A stretch of DNA of 64,000 bases from Thermocoleostomius sinensis A174 (GTDB lineage Bacteria; Cyanobacteriota; Cyanobacteriia; Elainellales; Elainellaceae): the NCBI RefSeq assembly GCF_026802175.1, contig NZ_CP113797.1, positions 5,123,026 through 5,187,025 on the forward strand, given 5' to 3'. Position numbers and translations under genes: made by a program. Positions 48,252 to 56,794 of the stretch are shown one piece after another. The notes under the pieces were generated by a model. That model saw only the letters and a list, made by a program, of their open reading frames with translations, did no database searches and was not told the origin of the DNA. The first letter of the stretch is position 1, and each line of letters begins with the position of its first letter.

Positions 48252-48866
48252 TCAATCAAGGGCAAACGAACCAGTCTGAAGTTTTCCTGCACGACGGTAG
48301 ACACTGACGATAGTACCTTTGCTTGTATTGCTGGAACTGACGAGTTTCAGCATGGATGGAACAGTGCCAGAACCAAAAAGTCGTTTGCCAGTTCCGAGTA
48401 TTACAGGAAAGATAAGTAACCGATATTCGTCAATCAGGTCATGCTGAATCAGTGTCTGAGCAAGTCCACAACTGCCGTGAGCCTGAATTTCGCCTGAGTA
48501 ACGTTGCTTCAGTTCGCCGACTTCCCCAACAACATCCTGAATGAGTGAGGAGCCATACCAATCAAAGGTTGTCTGTGTGCGCGAAGCGACATACTTTGGT
48601 AATGAACTCAATTGGTTGGCAACGAGTTCGTCTGTGTCGGTGATGCGGGGCCAGTGAGCAGCGAAAATGTCGTAGGTGGTACGTCCCAGCAGGAATGCTT
48701 CTGCTTTCGAGAAAATGTCATCCATTGTCTTTCCCATTTCCTCATCAGCATGGGGAACCAGCCAACCTCCGTGAGGAAAGTCGCCAGTTGTATCTTCACT
48801 TGGGCCACCGGGAGCCTGCATCACTCCATCCAGGGTCAAAAACATTGTTAAAGTCAGTTCAGCCAT
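48252..48866 (-). CDS. Dihydrofolate reductase-family (RibD C-terminal) protein
   Basis: 204 codons. It starts LTLTMFLTLDGVMQAPGG, has FLLGRTTYDIFAAHWP, and IQAHGSCGLAQTLIQHDLID then EYRLLIFPVILGTGKRLFG, all typical of YyaP/YwjB-type reductases. An NADPH-dependent reduction is likely, substrate unknown. It is part of the ArsR-led operon. Confidence 0.9.
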   Translation of the reverse strand: MAELTLTMFLTLDGVMQAPGGPSEDTTGDFPHGGWLVPHADEEMGKTMDDIFSKAEAFLLGRTTYDIFAAHWPRITDTDELVANQLSSLPKYVASRTQTTFDWYGSSLIQDVVGEVGELKQRYSGEIQAHGSCGLAQTLIQHDLIDEYRLLIFPVILGTGKRLFGSGTVPSMLKLVSSSNTSKGTIVSVYRRAGKLQTGSFALD

Positions 48867-48930
48867 TGTTTATTCCTTTTAGATAGTCATTCAGGCGATC
48901 GCGTGTTACCCGCATTCCAGTTTCTAATGG

Positions 48931-49419
48931 CTAACTGATTCCGTCCGCTGCACGCTCAATTGTGGCGATGTCAATCTTTACCATTTTCATCATTGCTTCC
49001 TGCGCTCGTCGTGCGCGTTCCGTGTCGCGATCGTTGAGTAATTCGATCATCCGCTTGGGTACAATCTGCCAAGAGAGTCCCCACCGATCTTTGACCCATC
49101 CGCAGGCAACTTCTGATCCACCCTCTGCGAGAGCAGACCATAGGCGATCGACTTCAGGCTGGTCATCACAATGGATTTGAAACGACACAGCCTCAGTGAA
49201 CGGAAACTGCGGGCCACCGTTTAGCCCCACGTATTGCATACCAGCCAACGTGAATTCGACCGTCAAGACCATGCCAGCGGGTCCACTCGGCGTGTCAATA
49301 GGAGACTTCAAAATACGATCGATGCGCGAATCTGGCAGTAACGAAACATAGAATTTAGCCGCTTCTTCAGCGTCGCCGTTGAACCACAAACAAGGGACAA
49401 TTTTTTGAGTTGTTAGCAT
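48931..49419 (-). CDS. PhnB-like VOC protein
   Basis: 162 codons. IVPCLWFNGDAEEAAKFYVS, VEFTLAGMQYVGLNGGP and WVKDRWGLSWQIVPKRMIEL are typical of PhnB/3-demethylubiquinone-methyltransferase-like VOC proteins. The annotation as a methyltransferase in databases is misleading, because no AdoMet motif is present. It lies 65 bp upstream of the DHFR-like gene in the same operon. Confidence 0.92.
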   Translation of the reverse strand: MLTTQKIVPCLWFNGDAEEAAKFYVSLLPDSRIDRILKSPIDTPSGPAGMVLTVEFTLAGMQYVGLNGGPQFPFTEAVSFQIHCDDQPEVDRLWSALAEGGSEVACGWVKDRWGLSWQIVPKRMIELLNDRDTERARRAQEAMMKMVKIDIATIERAADGIS

Positions 49420-49466
49420 TGGATTCTCCGGTTAAATCTCTGTCTTTAAGTCGCTGATTTCAAAAG

Positions 49467-49832
49467 CTACACATCAACAACCATCTCGAAGCCACCATAG
49501 ATCATCCGCTTGCCATCGAACGGCATTTCAGCATTGGGATTCTTTTCAGGCTGCATACTGCGTGGGTCTGCCATGACTTTCTTCATGCCCTCATCTCTGA
49601 CTTCGCGTGAGGGCCACACAATCCAAGCAAAGCAAACTGTTTCGTCTGCCTGACGCTGAACAGCTAAAGGAAATGATGTAACTTTACCTTCAGGAACGTC
49701 ATCACCCCAACATTCGACTACCTTGAGTGCCCCGTGTTCCTTAAATATAATCGCTGCGTCCTCTGCATATTGCTTGTAAACTTCTTTGTTAGCTGAAGGA
49801 ACCGCTAAAACAAAACCATCAACGTAAGGCAT
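49467..49832 (-). CDS. DUF1428-family protein
   Basis: 121 codons. It starts PYVDGFVLAVPSANKEVYKQ and ends DGKRMIYGGFEMVVDV, with EHGALKVVECWGDDVPEGKV in between, all diagnostic for DUF1428 (a dimeric alpha/beta barrel fold). Function is unknown. It is the second gene after arsR in the operon. Confidence 0.93.
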   Translation of the reverse strand: MPYVDGFVLAVPSANKEVYKQYAEDAAIIFKEHGALKVVECWGDDVPEGKVTSFPLAVQRQADETVCFAWIVWPSREVRDEGMKKVMADPRSMQPEKNPNAEMPFDGKRMIYGGFEMVVDV

Positions 49833-49909
49833 TAGATTTCTCCTTGCAATAGAGTTGCAATGTTTGTCTATGCAATTGCACGAATCACATTATTTTTGCG
49901 ATTCTAGGT

Positions 49910-50239
49910 TTATTCAGTTGACTGTAATTCTTGTAAATATTCATCCAGGCGATCGAAACTGTGTTCCCAAAATTGGCGATAGTGTTCCAGCCAGTCTGCT
50001 AAATCCTTCAGCGGTTCCGGATTGAGGTGGCAGGGTCGCCATTGGGCATCTCGGCTGCGGGTAATCAGTTGAGCACGTTCCAATACTTTGAGATGTTTGG
50101 AGATGGCAGGTAGGCTCATCTCAAAGGGTTCGGCGAGCTCTGTGACGGTCGCTTCTCCCTGAGCAAGTTGCGCTAAAATTGCTCGACGGGTGGGGTCAGC
50201 GAGGGCAGCAAGGGTGACACTCAGGGAATCCGTAGACAC
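49910..50239 (-). CDS. ArsR-family transcriptional regulator
   Basis: 109 codons. A winged helix-turn-helix lies at ADPTRRAILAQLAQGEATVT then LAEPFEMSLPAISKHLKVLE; the C-terminus (LADWLEHYRQFWEHSFDRLD) matches the SRPBCC-associated ArsR subgroup. No Cys-rich metal site is seen, so it probably senses something other than a soft metal. It heads a leftward operon of six downstream genes, and a palindromic operator candidate lies just upstream. Confidence 0.93.
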   Translation of the reverse strand: MSTDSLSVTLAALADPTRRAILAQLAQGEATVTELAEPFEMSLPAISKHLKVLERAQLITRSRDAQWRPCHLNPEPLKDLADWLEHYRQFWEHSFDRLDEYLQELQSTE

Positions 50240-50245
50240 TTGAAA

Positions 50246-50279
50246 TTTAACCGCGCAGTTAATTAACTAATAGGTTAAA
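50246..50279 (-). promoter_or_regulatory. Candidate ArsR operator
   Basis: A perfect 12-bp palindrome AGTTAATTAACT (50257-50268) lies inside a wider inverted repeat TTTAACC (50246-50252) and GGTTAAA (50273-50279). It starts 7 bp before the arsR ATG, a position suited to autoregulation. Confidence 0.65.
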
Positions 50280-50477
50280 TGTACTACTTTGATCTGTCAA
50301 GGGCAATCTCTACTGTTCTGGTAAACTTTTGTAAGGTTTTGTCGATCGTCTAAGCTCTCATCTACGCTATTGATGCATTGAGATTGTAATCATCATTCCA
50401 ACTGCAAAATGCAGCGGCTGTCGTTAAAAAATTGCATGATCAACTGAGAGAAATGTTAGACCAATAGGGTACTGGAG

Positions 50478-50822
50478 CTACTTTAACGACAGGACTGTGA
50501 ATAATGCTGCCGCTGCCAATGCTGCGATTGTCCGAACATGGTTCCAGAATGTCCAATCGGTCAGATATTTCGCCCAGAGTGTTGCTTCTTCTGGACTATC
50601 GGGCTTCACGCCCGCCAACGCATCATTCAGCGGCACATTGAATGCGATCGTCACTGTGATTGTGCCAACGAGGTAAAGCAGACTACCTGCCAGCAAATAG
50701 AAGGCACTCGGTTGCTGCCACTTGAACAGAACGGCGATCGCTAGAAAGAGGCGAGTGAGAGCCGTTCCAAACAACGTGATCATGAATAACGGATTAATCG
50801 CCGTAATGTTGATCGATTGCAT
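50478..50822 (-). CDS. DUF1772 (anthrone oxygenase-like) membrane protein, N-terminus truncated
   Basis: 114 codons with about three membrane helices. FNVPLNDALAGV and WTFWNHVRTIAALAAAALF are the DUF1772 signature. Family members usually carry about 45 more N-terminal residues including a first helix. Here the frame upstream of the ATG keeps only a few family-like residues (QGIAA) before running into the preceding gene. A 5' deletion is therefore likely, and the product may be non-functional. It overlaps the upstream gene by 43 bp. Confidence 0.7.
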   Translation of the reverse strand: MQSINITAINPLFMITLFGTALTRLFLAIAVLFKWQQPSAFYLLAGSLLYLVGTITVTIAFNVPLNDALAGVKPDSPEEATLWAKYLTDWTFWNHVRTIAALAAAALFTVLSLK

Positions 50823-51211
50823 CGCAGCGATTCCTTGGGTTGAAAACGGTGAAAGCCAACGAAATGAGGCGTTATGGATACAATAATTTCATTCTTGGCA
50901 AACGATCGGATTCCCTCCATCACCGCATGATTGGGTTGACCGTAAATATCTAATCGTCTGACTGTACTGTGTTTCATCACATCATGGATGTACGGATCAG
51001 ATATCTGCCAGTGAAACAGCATAGATTCCGAATCAGGATAGAACTGAACGCTGTAGGCTTGCAGATTCTCCTCGTCAACGTAAACCTCAACCAACAATTG
51101 AGGCCCGTTGGTTTCTACAAATTCAATCGATCGCTTCACGCTCTCCTGAAAATCTTCTAGTTCTCCTTGACGAATTTGCATTGTGTTGATCAGCAGAATG
51201 GATTCAGACAT
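50780..51211 (-). CDS. Antibiotic-biosynthesis-monooxygenase-like small protein
   Basis: 143 codons from the ATG at 51211, with a GGAGATATC ribosome binding site; a longer frame to 51418 overlaps the next gene out of frame. LLINTMQIRQGELEDFQESV and VQFYPDSESMLFHWQISDPY suggest a ferredoxin-like dimeric alpha-beta barrel. The last ~25 residues (RFQPKESLRCNRSTLRRLIR) are atypical. They probably come from read-through into the truncated DUF1772 gene, so the native stop may have been lost in the same deletion. Confidence 0.6.
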   Translation of the reverse strand: MSESILLINTMQIRQGELEDFQESVKRSIEFVETNGPQLLVEVYVDEENLQAYSVQFYPDSESMLFHWQISDPYIHDVMKHSTVRRLDIYGQPNHAVMEGIRSFAKNEIIVSITPHFVGFHRFQPKESLRCNRSTLRRLIRYS

Positions 51212-51237
51212 GATATCTCCTTTCCTAATTGAAGTCG

Positions 51238-52761
51238 TCATGACGGGATGATGATCAAGGCGATTGCCAGCACATATCCGGCCAGAGTCGGCAACATGGT
51301 CAGGGACATGCCCAAGGCACGCCCTTGGGCACCTCGGTGATCGCGGTGATAGCCAATCAAAAACAGGAGCCGCCCCACCGCAAACAGCATCACCGCCGTC
51401 ACAATCAGCGACAGCCACGGCCCGCTGAGTAGGGTCGCCAGAGCCAGGTAAGCACCAACTGCAAGTACCGCCTGCTCCAGCGTATTTTGCAGAAACGCCA
51501 CCTGCACCGCAATCTTATCGCTGGGTGGCCCGGCTGCCGCGCCGCCCACATCCGCCAGTGATTTCCGTCGTCCCATTGACACCATCATCACCCCCACCAG
51601 CACCCAAAGCAGCACAAACAGGCTCGCCTGAATGGCGAAGGCTAACCGGTTCACTAGCGAGGTCGGAAACTCAAACCAGACCGGCAATGTGAAATAGCCA
51701 ATTCCTAAGCTAAGGGCACTGACAATAAGCGACAGAGCACCAGCCTTTCGAATGGCGAGTTCTTCTTTTTGCAGATTGACTTGCACTTCGGGTTGTCTGG
51801 TCATGGATCGTCTCCTAAGTAACTTTTCTCGAGATTGTGATTCAACCTTAATAAGGGAATGCGATGAACTGTGAGGAGTGTAGTTTGGTTGATGGGATTG
51901 ATTCGATTGTTGTCCAATCAAAACACTGATTAGAACGATCGCGATTCCGAACAGTTGAATGAGTGTGAATGTTTGTTGGAGTAAGACGAATCCAAGCGAG
52001 GTTGCAACGACCGGGCTGAGCAATCCTAGATAGGAAACGGCCGAGGCTTTGAGTTTATCAAGCCCCCGGAACCAAAGGGCATAAGCCATTCCAGTGCCGA
52101 CCACACCTAGATAAACGAAACCTAATAGGTTTGTGGTTGAGAGATGAGTAATAGATCCTTCGATCGTCAGGGCAATAGGCAGCAGAACCAAACCACCAAC
52201 AGTTAATTGCCATGCGGTAAAGACCAGTAGAGAAACAGGGCGTTTCCACCGCTTAACGAGGACGACTCCCAGACCCATTGTGGCGGCACCAGCAAGCGCG
52301 GCAAGAATACCTACCCCATCCAGTCGTGCAGCAGGACTCACAACTAACAACCCGACTCCTGCAAAGCCCGCGATCGCCGCCGTAATTGACCGCTTAGACG
52401 GTTTCTCATGCAAGATCACCCAGGAGAACCAGACGACTAGTAACGGCTGGATTGCGCCTGCGGTTGCTGCAACACCGCCAGGAAGGCGATAAGCTGCCAC
52501 GAACAGTAGGGCTTGAAAGATGCCGATATTGAGGCTACCTAAGAGCAAAATCCGCCACCACCAGATCCCTTTTGGCAGTTGCTTTAACCAGGCGATGAGC
52601 AGAATCCCGATGGGTAGCGATCGCAAGCTAGCCACCAACAACGGATGGTTCGGCGGCAGAAGCTCCGTTGCCACAATATAGGTCGTTCCCCAACTCATTG
52701 GTGCTAGAGCCGTCAGCAGAATATCAGACAGGTGAACTTTAGCTGCCTTCATATATATCAC
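51238..52761 (-). CDS. EamA-family transporter fused to a MAPEG-like membrane protein
   Basis: 507 codons. Residues 1-300 are a normal EamA/DMT exporter of ten helices (APMSWGTTYIVATELLPP; LHEKPSKRSITAAIAG; VYLGVVGTGMAYALWFRGLD). A linker of about 30 residues leads to Met320, with its own GGAG ribosome binding site just upstream (51804). The rest is a four-helix MAPEG-like domain (VAFLQNTLEQAVLAVGAYLA; RLLFLIGYHRDHRGAQGRAL). The site suggests two former genes joined by loss of the EamA stop; the MAPEG part may also be made alone. EamA exports small metabolites; MAPEG proteins act on glutathione or lipids. Confidence 0.78.
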   Translation of the reverse strand: MIYMKAAKVHLSDILLTALAPMSWGTTYIVATELLPPNHPLLVASLRSLPIGILLIAWLKQLPKGIWWWRILLLGSLNIGIFQALLFVAAYRLPGGVAATAGAIQPLLVVWFSWVILHEKPSKRSITAAIAGFAGVGLLVVSPAARLDGVGILAALAGAATMGLGVVLVKRWKRPVSLLVFTAWQLTVGGLVLLPIALTIEGSITHLSTTNLLGFVYLGVVGTGMAYALWFRGLDKLKASAVSYLGLLSPVVATSLGFVLLQQTFTLIQLFGIAIVLISVLIGQQSNQSHQPNYTPHSSSHSLIKVESQSREKLLRRRSMTRQPEVQVNLQKEELAIRKAGALSLIVSALSLGIGYFTLPVWFEFPTSLVNRLAFAIQASLFVLLWVLVGVMMVSMGRRKSLADVGGAAAGPPSDKIAVQVAFLQNTLEQAVLAVGAYLALATLLSGPWLSLIVTAVMLFAVGRLLFLIGYHRDHRGAQGRALGMSLTMLPTLAGYVLAIALIIIPS

Positions 52762-52897
52762 CGTAGAGCTGCACCATCAAATTTGAAATTAACCACGCAC
52801 GGTGGCTTTTGCTGTGGAAAAACCGTTGAGACATAATCACTTTTTCTCAATAGAAAAATATTTTGCCTTCTTATTCTTTTGAAAGAAGCTTCTTGGT

Positions 52898-54124
52898 TTA
52901 AAACGTTTCAAGTTGCCTCAGTATTGCGACTCCAATGAGTGTACTGAAGCTAGCAGCAGCCCATAATCCAGAAGCGGTTTCCTGATTTTGAGCCAGTGCC
53001 CACCCTCCAATCAAAGGGCCAACCAAATAGCCAACTGTCCAACATTGAGCATTCAGAGCTAGATAAATTCCAAGAGAAGGTCTGGGTGCAAGTTCCGTCA
53101 CCAGGGCTACTGCGAAGGGGTTGTAAGTAATATTTGCAATTGCCAACAGTGCGATCGCCAGCACAGCAAATACCATTTGTCCTCCGTTTGAAATTCCTGC
53201 AAACCAGACCAGCAAAAAGCCAATTCCCCACAACACCATTGACAGCATCAAGACATAAACTCGGTGATAGTTTTGCAAGAGGCGAACCATTGGCAACTGA
53301 CAAAGCGCAGCCAATAACACATATCCTGAAAATAAAACCCCAACATTCCCTGGAGTCATACCTGTTGCTGTAGAGTGATGAACGAAGTTAGTAAAGTAGA
53401 GCGGCATCGTGCTTTCCATCAAATTGATGTAAGTGGTGAACAGGATGTTGGCGATCGCAAACACTAAAAAAAGAGGATTTAACAACGCCACCTTCCACGC
53501 TTTGAGACCCGTTCGAGCATCATCAGGAGAGGGTTGAGCTTGGCGACTGTCCTTGAGCATAATGGTCAGCACTATCAAAAAGATGAAAAACGTCAACCCA
53601 TCGACGATAAACAGCAGTTGGTAAGAGTTGGCAATAGAAATCAGCATTCCACCTAACACGATGCCTAACCCTGAACCCAAAGAATCCGCCAAGCCAGAAA
53701 CAGCAAAGGCTTCTTCTCGCTGGCTATCCTGCGATCGGTCTGTAATGGCAGCACCCGATGCTGGCCAATAAAGGCTGTCTCCCAGCCCCATCAACAGGTT
53801 CGCCAGAATCAGGAATGGGAAACTGTGGGCAAACCAAAAGACTCCATCTGCCAGGATAGAGATGATGCAGGAGAGGATGAGAGTACGGCGACAACCCCAG
53901 ACGCGAGAATCGGTCATGGAACCTGCCAGGAAATAGCCAACGGCACTGGCGATCGCACCACTACTCAAGCCGATGCCGACTGCTGTTGCGGATAGCCCAA
54001 CCTGATTCACGAAATAGATGGGCACATAGAACAGCACAACTCCAGAGCCAATCTGAGAGAGAAACCGTCCCGCTACCAGTACCCAGACTTGGGGGCTAAG
54101 TTGGGGCAACGAGGGGATTAACAT
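52898..54124 (-). CDS. MFS transporter
   Basis: 408 codons from the ATG at 54124, which gives the natural start LIPSLPQLSPQVWVLVAGRF. About 12 helices. MFS motif A-like GSMTDSRVWGCRRTLILSC lies between helices 2 and 3. It resembles MDR-type exporters, with unknown substrate. It follows the SDR gene by 17 bp, so the two are probably co-transcribed. Confidence 0.88.
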   Translation of the reverse strand: MLIPSLPQLSPQVWVLVAGRFLSQIGSGVVLFYVPIYFVNQVGLSATAVGIGLSSGAIASAVGYFLAGSMTDSRVWGCRRTLILSCIISILADGVFWFAHSFPFLILANLLMGLGDSLYWPASGAAITDRSQDSQREEAFAVSGLADSLGSGLGIVLGGMLISIANSYQLLFIVDGLTFFIFLIVLTIMLKDSRQAQPSPDDARTGLKAWKVALLNPLFLVFAIANILFTTYINLMESTMPLYFTNFVHHSTATGMTPGNVGVLFSGYVLLAALCQLPMVRLLQNYHRVYVLMLSMVLWGIGFLLVWFAGISNGGQMVFAVLAIALLAIANITYNPFAVALVTELAPRPSLGIYLALNAQCWTVGYLVGPLIGGWALAQNQETASGLWAAASFSTLIGVAILRQLETF

Positions 54125-54141
54125 ATTAATCAAGTCTCCTT

Positions 54142-54861
54142 TTAGGCCCAGGTGTCTGCCATTGCAGGCATAGAGATTTCCTTGACACAAGAAGCATGGG
54201 AGAGAGACAAAATGCATCGGGCGATCGCCACCACGTCGTGAACCGGGATCTGAATACCGTTGAACTGAGCCAATGCTTGATCAATCCCTGCCGCATAGGG
54301 AACTTCTGTCGCAATCATGCCAGGATTCATGCAGGTGACCGCAATGCCATCTGCCCGCAGATTTTCACGGAGAGCGTGGGCAATTCCCCGCACACCAAAC
54401 TTAGAGGCCACATAGGCAACCTCTGGAGAACCTGTGTTCTCAACTCCAGAAATCGAACCAATCAGGATGATTTTGGCATGGTTCGCCTGCCTGAGATTGG
54501 GTAGAACCGCTTGAATACAGTGGATTGCCGACAGAAGGTTGACCTGTAAGATTCGCTCATGGTCAACTGGGTTAATCTCTTCAAAGTCGTAATCATCACT
54601 AAACGCCGTTGATTCCCAAATGCCGACGTTGTAGACCAACGCATCCAACTTTTGTCCGTCCAGTGCTGCAACGATCTGTTGGCTGGTAGTATTAGAGGAC
54701 AGATCGGCTTCAATCCAGATGCGGTTCACAGCATCTTGCTGCATGAGGCTCTGCGGTTTACCTCGCGATACTAACCATGCTGTATCTCCGGCTTGAGGTA
54801 GCCCTCGGCTGAGAGCATCTCCTAATCCTCGGCTTGCTCCCAAAATCAAAATATTCTTCAT
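54142..54861 (-). CDS. Short-chain dehydrogenase/reductase
   Basis: 239 codons. The nucleotide motif GASRGLG is at 8-14, NVG corresponds to the NNAG motif, the catalytic Ser is in LIGSISG, and Tyr and Lys are in YVASK. It is a classical SDR using NAD(P)H, substrate unknown. It sits 10 bp after the MBL-fold gene and 17 bp before the MFS gene on the same strand. Confidence 0.92.
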   Translation of the reverse strand: MKNILILGASRGLGDALSRGLPQAGDTAWLVSRGKPQSLMQQDAVNRIWIEADLSSNTTSQQIVAALDGQKLDALVYNVGIWESTAFSDDYDFEEINPVDHERILQVNLLSAIHCIQAVLPNLRQANHAKIILIGSISGVENTGSPEVAYVASKFGVRGIAHALRENLRADGIAVTCMNPGMIATEVPYAAGIDQALAQFNGIQIPVHDVVAIARCILSLSHASCVKEISMPAMADTWA

Positions 54862-54871
54862 TTGTTACCGC

Positions 54872-55648
54872 TCAAACTGTAAGTAGGTGTTTGAAATCTT
54901 CACGCCAGCTCTCAAATTCCGTAATGAAGTTGTAGCCGCAGACCGTCTCCAGTGTTCGCCCGGAAATCACCTCTAGTATTCGGGCCGCTTGATCGCGGGT
55001 CTCTTGTTGCGGCCCAAACGGATTGAGTCGCATTTGAGATCCGGGTGGAAAGGCGTAGTCACAGATAAACAACACCTTGCGGTAGATGTACAACGTGAAG
55101 CCCGGTGAGTGTCCACCAATATGGAACGCTTCAATGCCACGTTCGGTAAAGTCACTGTCAAAGGGGCGATCGACCGGAAAGGGTTTAGCGATCGGAATCT
55201 TGGCATCCAGCGCGTGCAGATGGACTTTTGCGCCCCAAAGTTCACGATATTGGTTGGATGCACCCATGAAATCCTTGTGGGTAAAGTAGATTGCCTCGAT
55301 TGGCTCCAAGTCTCGATTAAATGCGGATGGACAATCAATCCAAACCGCACCCTCCTTGGTTTCTATGCGATAAGCTGCGTGTTCAAACCCCAGACGAGGC
55401 ACAGACAGCAATTGTGTGACATACTCATTGACGCGGTATGGAGTGACGCGATAGGTTCGCTCTGCCTCATCCCAAGCGACAAAATGATCATGGGTTGCGC
55501 CACAAAAGGGGCAGACATCTGGCATCTCATCTATCATGTTGTAGCCGCAAGTAGTGCAAACCCATTGCTGATAATCTGTTGAAATGGAGCCATTACCTGC
55601 CGGATTAGAAGTTGCAGAACTTCCATTTATGAATGGTTGAATGCTCAT
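54872..55648 (-). CDS. Rubredoxin-like plus metallo-beta-lactamase-fold protein
   Basis: 258 codons. Residues 28-50 carry CTTCGYNMIDEMPDVCPFCG, two CxxC knuckles that bind one iron as in rubredoxin. An MBL-fold domain follows, with THKDFMGAS, FHIGGHSPGFTLYI and FICDYAFPPGS. The usual HxHxDH motif is weak (THKDFM), so hydrolase or oxygen-reductase activity is uncertain. The combination suggests a redox or diiron enzyme. It heads the group with the SDR and MFS genes. Confidence 0.82.
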   Translation of the reverse strand: MSIQPFINGSSATSNPAGNGSISTDYQQWVCTTCGYNMIDEMPDVCPFCGATHDHFVAWDEAERTYRVTPYRVNEYVTQLLSVPRLGFEHAAYRIETKEGAVWIDCPSAFNRDLEPIEAIYFTHKDFMGASNQYRELWGAKVHLHALDAKIPIAKPFPVDRPFDSDFTERGIEAFHIGGHSPGFTLYIYRKVLFICDYAFPPGSQMRLNPFGPQQETRDQAARILEVISGRTLETVCGYNFITEFESWREDFKHLLTV

Positions 55649-55940
55649 GTTAAAGTTCCTCTCTGAGATTGTTCTTCAAGGTTTGTTGCATTTGCTTCTC
55701 TGAAATTTGCTGCCATGATTTCAGTGTTTTATCAGTGCAGCAATAGCATCAGTTGGCTCCATCGCAGCCAACTCACCAGGTGGGCTAATCGCTCAAACCG
55801 GTTCAAATGGGTTGAAATTCCCGCTCAATCCGGGATTCAGTCCGTTTCAACGGACTTTCGTTCTTAGCCCCGAATTGATTCGAGGGCAGATTCCAGAAAA
55901 GGTGCAAGATGTGAGTATTTGTACATTGCCAGACGTGTTA

Positions 55941-56441
55941 CTACACATTAAATGATTCATGATATGAGACAATTCCACTGGGTATTCGTGTGCCAAATGA
56001 AATTACCTGGAAGTATTCAGGTGGAATGTTTGGTAGAACCAGACTCGGCTCTGCCTTGAAACCAAAACGGCTATAGTACTCAGGGTTGCCTACCAACACA
56101 CACCCAGATGCACCTCGATCGCGCAGGCTAGCCAATGCCTGTTCTACAAGCTGTGACCCAATGCCCCTGCCTTGATATTCAGGAATGACAGCGATCGGGC
56201 CAAGACCGTACCAATTCTGACTGCCATCGGAAATGGAAACCGGAGATATGGCTACATGTCCAATAACTTGACAATTTACTTCGGCAACAAGAGAAATGGT
56301 TAGGTTTCCTGAATTCCGCAACGCATCAACAATTACATGCTCAGTGTGGCTAGTATGGGGCGCATTGAGGAATGCTTCTGATATTAAAAATCTAATGGTT
56401 TCAACATCAGAAGCAACTTCTTGGCGAATTTTCATATTCAT
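55941..56441 (-). CDS. GNAT-family N-acetyltransferase
   Basis: 166 codons. The acetyl-CoA loop is IPEYQGRGIGSQLVEQALAS, preceded by WYGLGPIAVIPE and followed by GCVLVGNPEYYSRFGF, typical of YhbS-like GNAT proteins. The acceptor is unknown. It stands alone. Confidence 0.93.
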   Translation of the reverse strand: MNMKIRQEVASDVETIRFLISEAFLNAPHTSHTEHVIVDALRNSGNLTISLVAEVNCQVIGHVAISPVSISDGSQNWYGLGPIAVIPEYQGRGIGSQLVEQALASLRDRGASGCVLVGNPEYYSRFGFKAEPSLVLPNIPPEYFQVISFGTRIPSGIVSYHESFNV

Positions 56442-56456
56442 GGCTAATCAGGGAGC

Positions 56457-56606
56457 TTACCGATCGCACACCGGAGCACTCGACTGTGTACCTCGGCAGA
56501 AGCCGCCACTAGCAGCAAACGTTGTACTGTCTATTGGTAATGCCAGGGTAACGAGAGCCGTCAGGACAACGAGCTGAATTGAATGACTAAAATTGAAAAC
56601 CTTCAT
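56457..56606 (-). CDS. Small exported peptide
   Basis: 49 codons from the second ATG at 56606, with GGAGGT 5 bases upstream. A signal peptide (HSIQLVVLTALVTLALPI) is followed by a mature peptide of about 20 residues with two Cys (GGFCRGTQSSAPVCDR). Longer upstream frames have no signal. No family is recognised. Confidence 0.5.
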   Translation of the reverse strand: MKVFNFSHSIQLVVLTALVTLALPIDSTTFAASGGFCRGTQSSAPVCDR

Positions 56607-56794
56607 CATGACCTCCAATTTGGACATAAGAAACTGGGTGTACAAAAACTGTGGCGGGGGCATTGCGCTGAGCCGTTTCAACCTTTTGCTTTGCGGCTCG
56701 ATACAGTGACTTTATAAAGAAAAATCTTTATAAACTAATAATAGAAAACAGTTTCTCCAAAGTCTTGCAAATTCCTGTACTTTTGAGCAGATTC

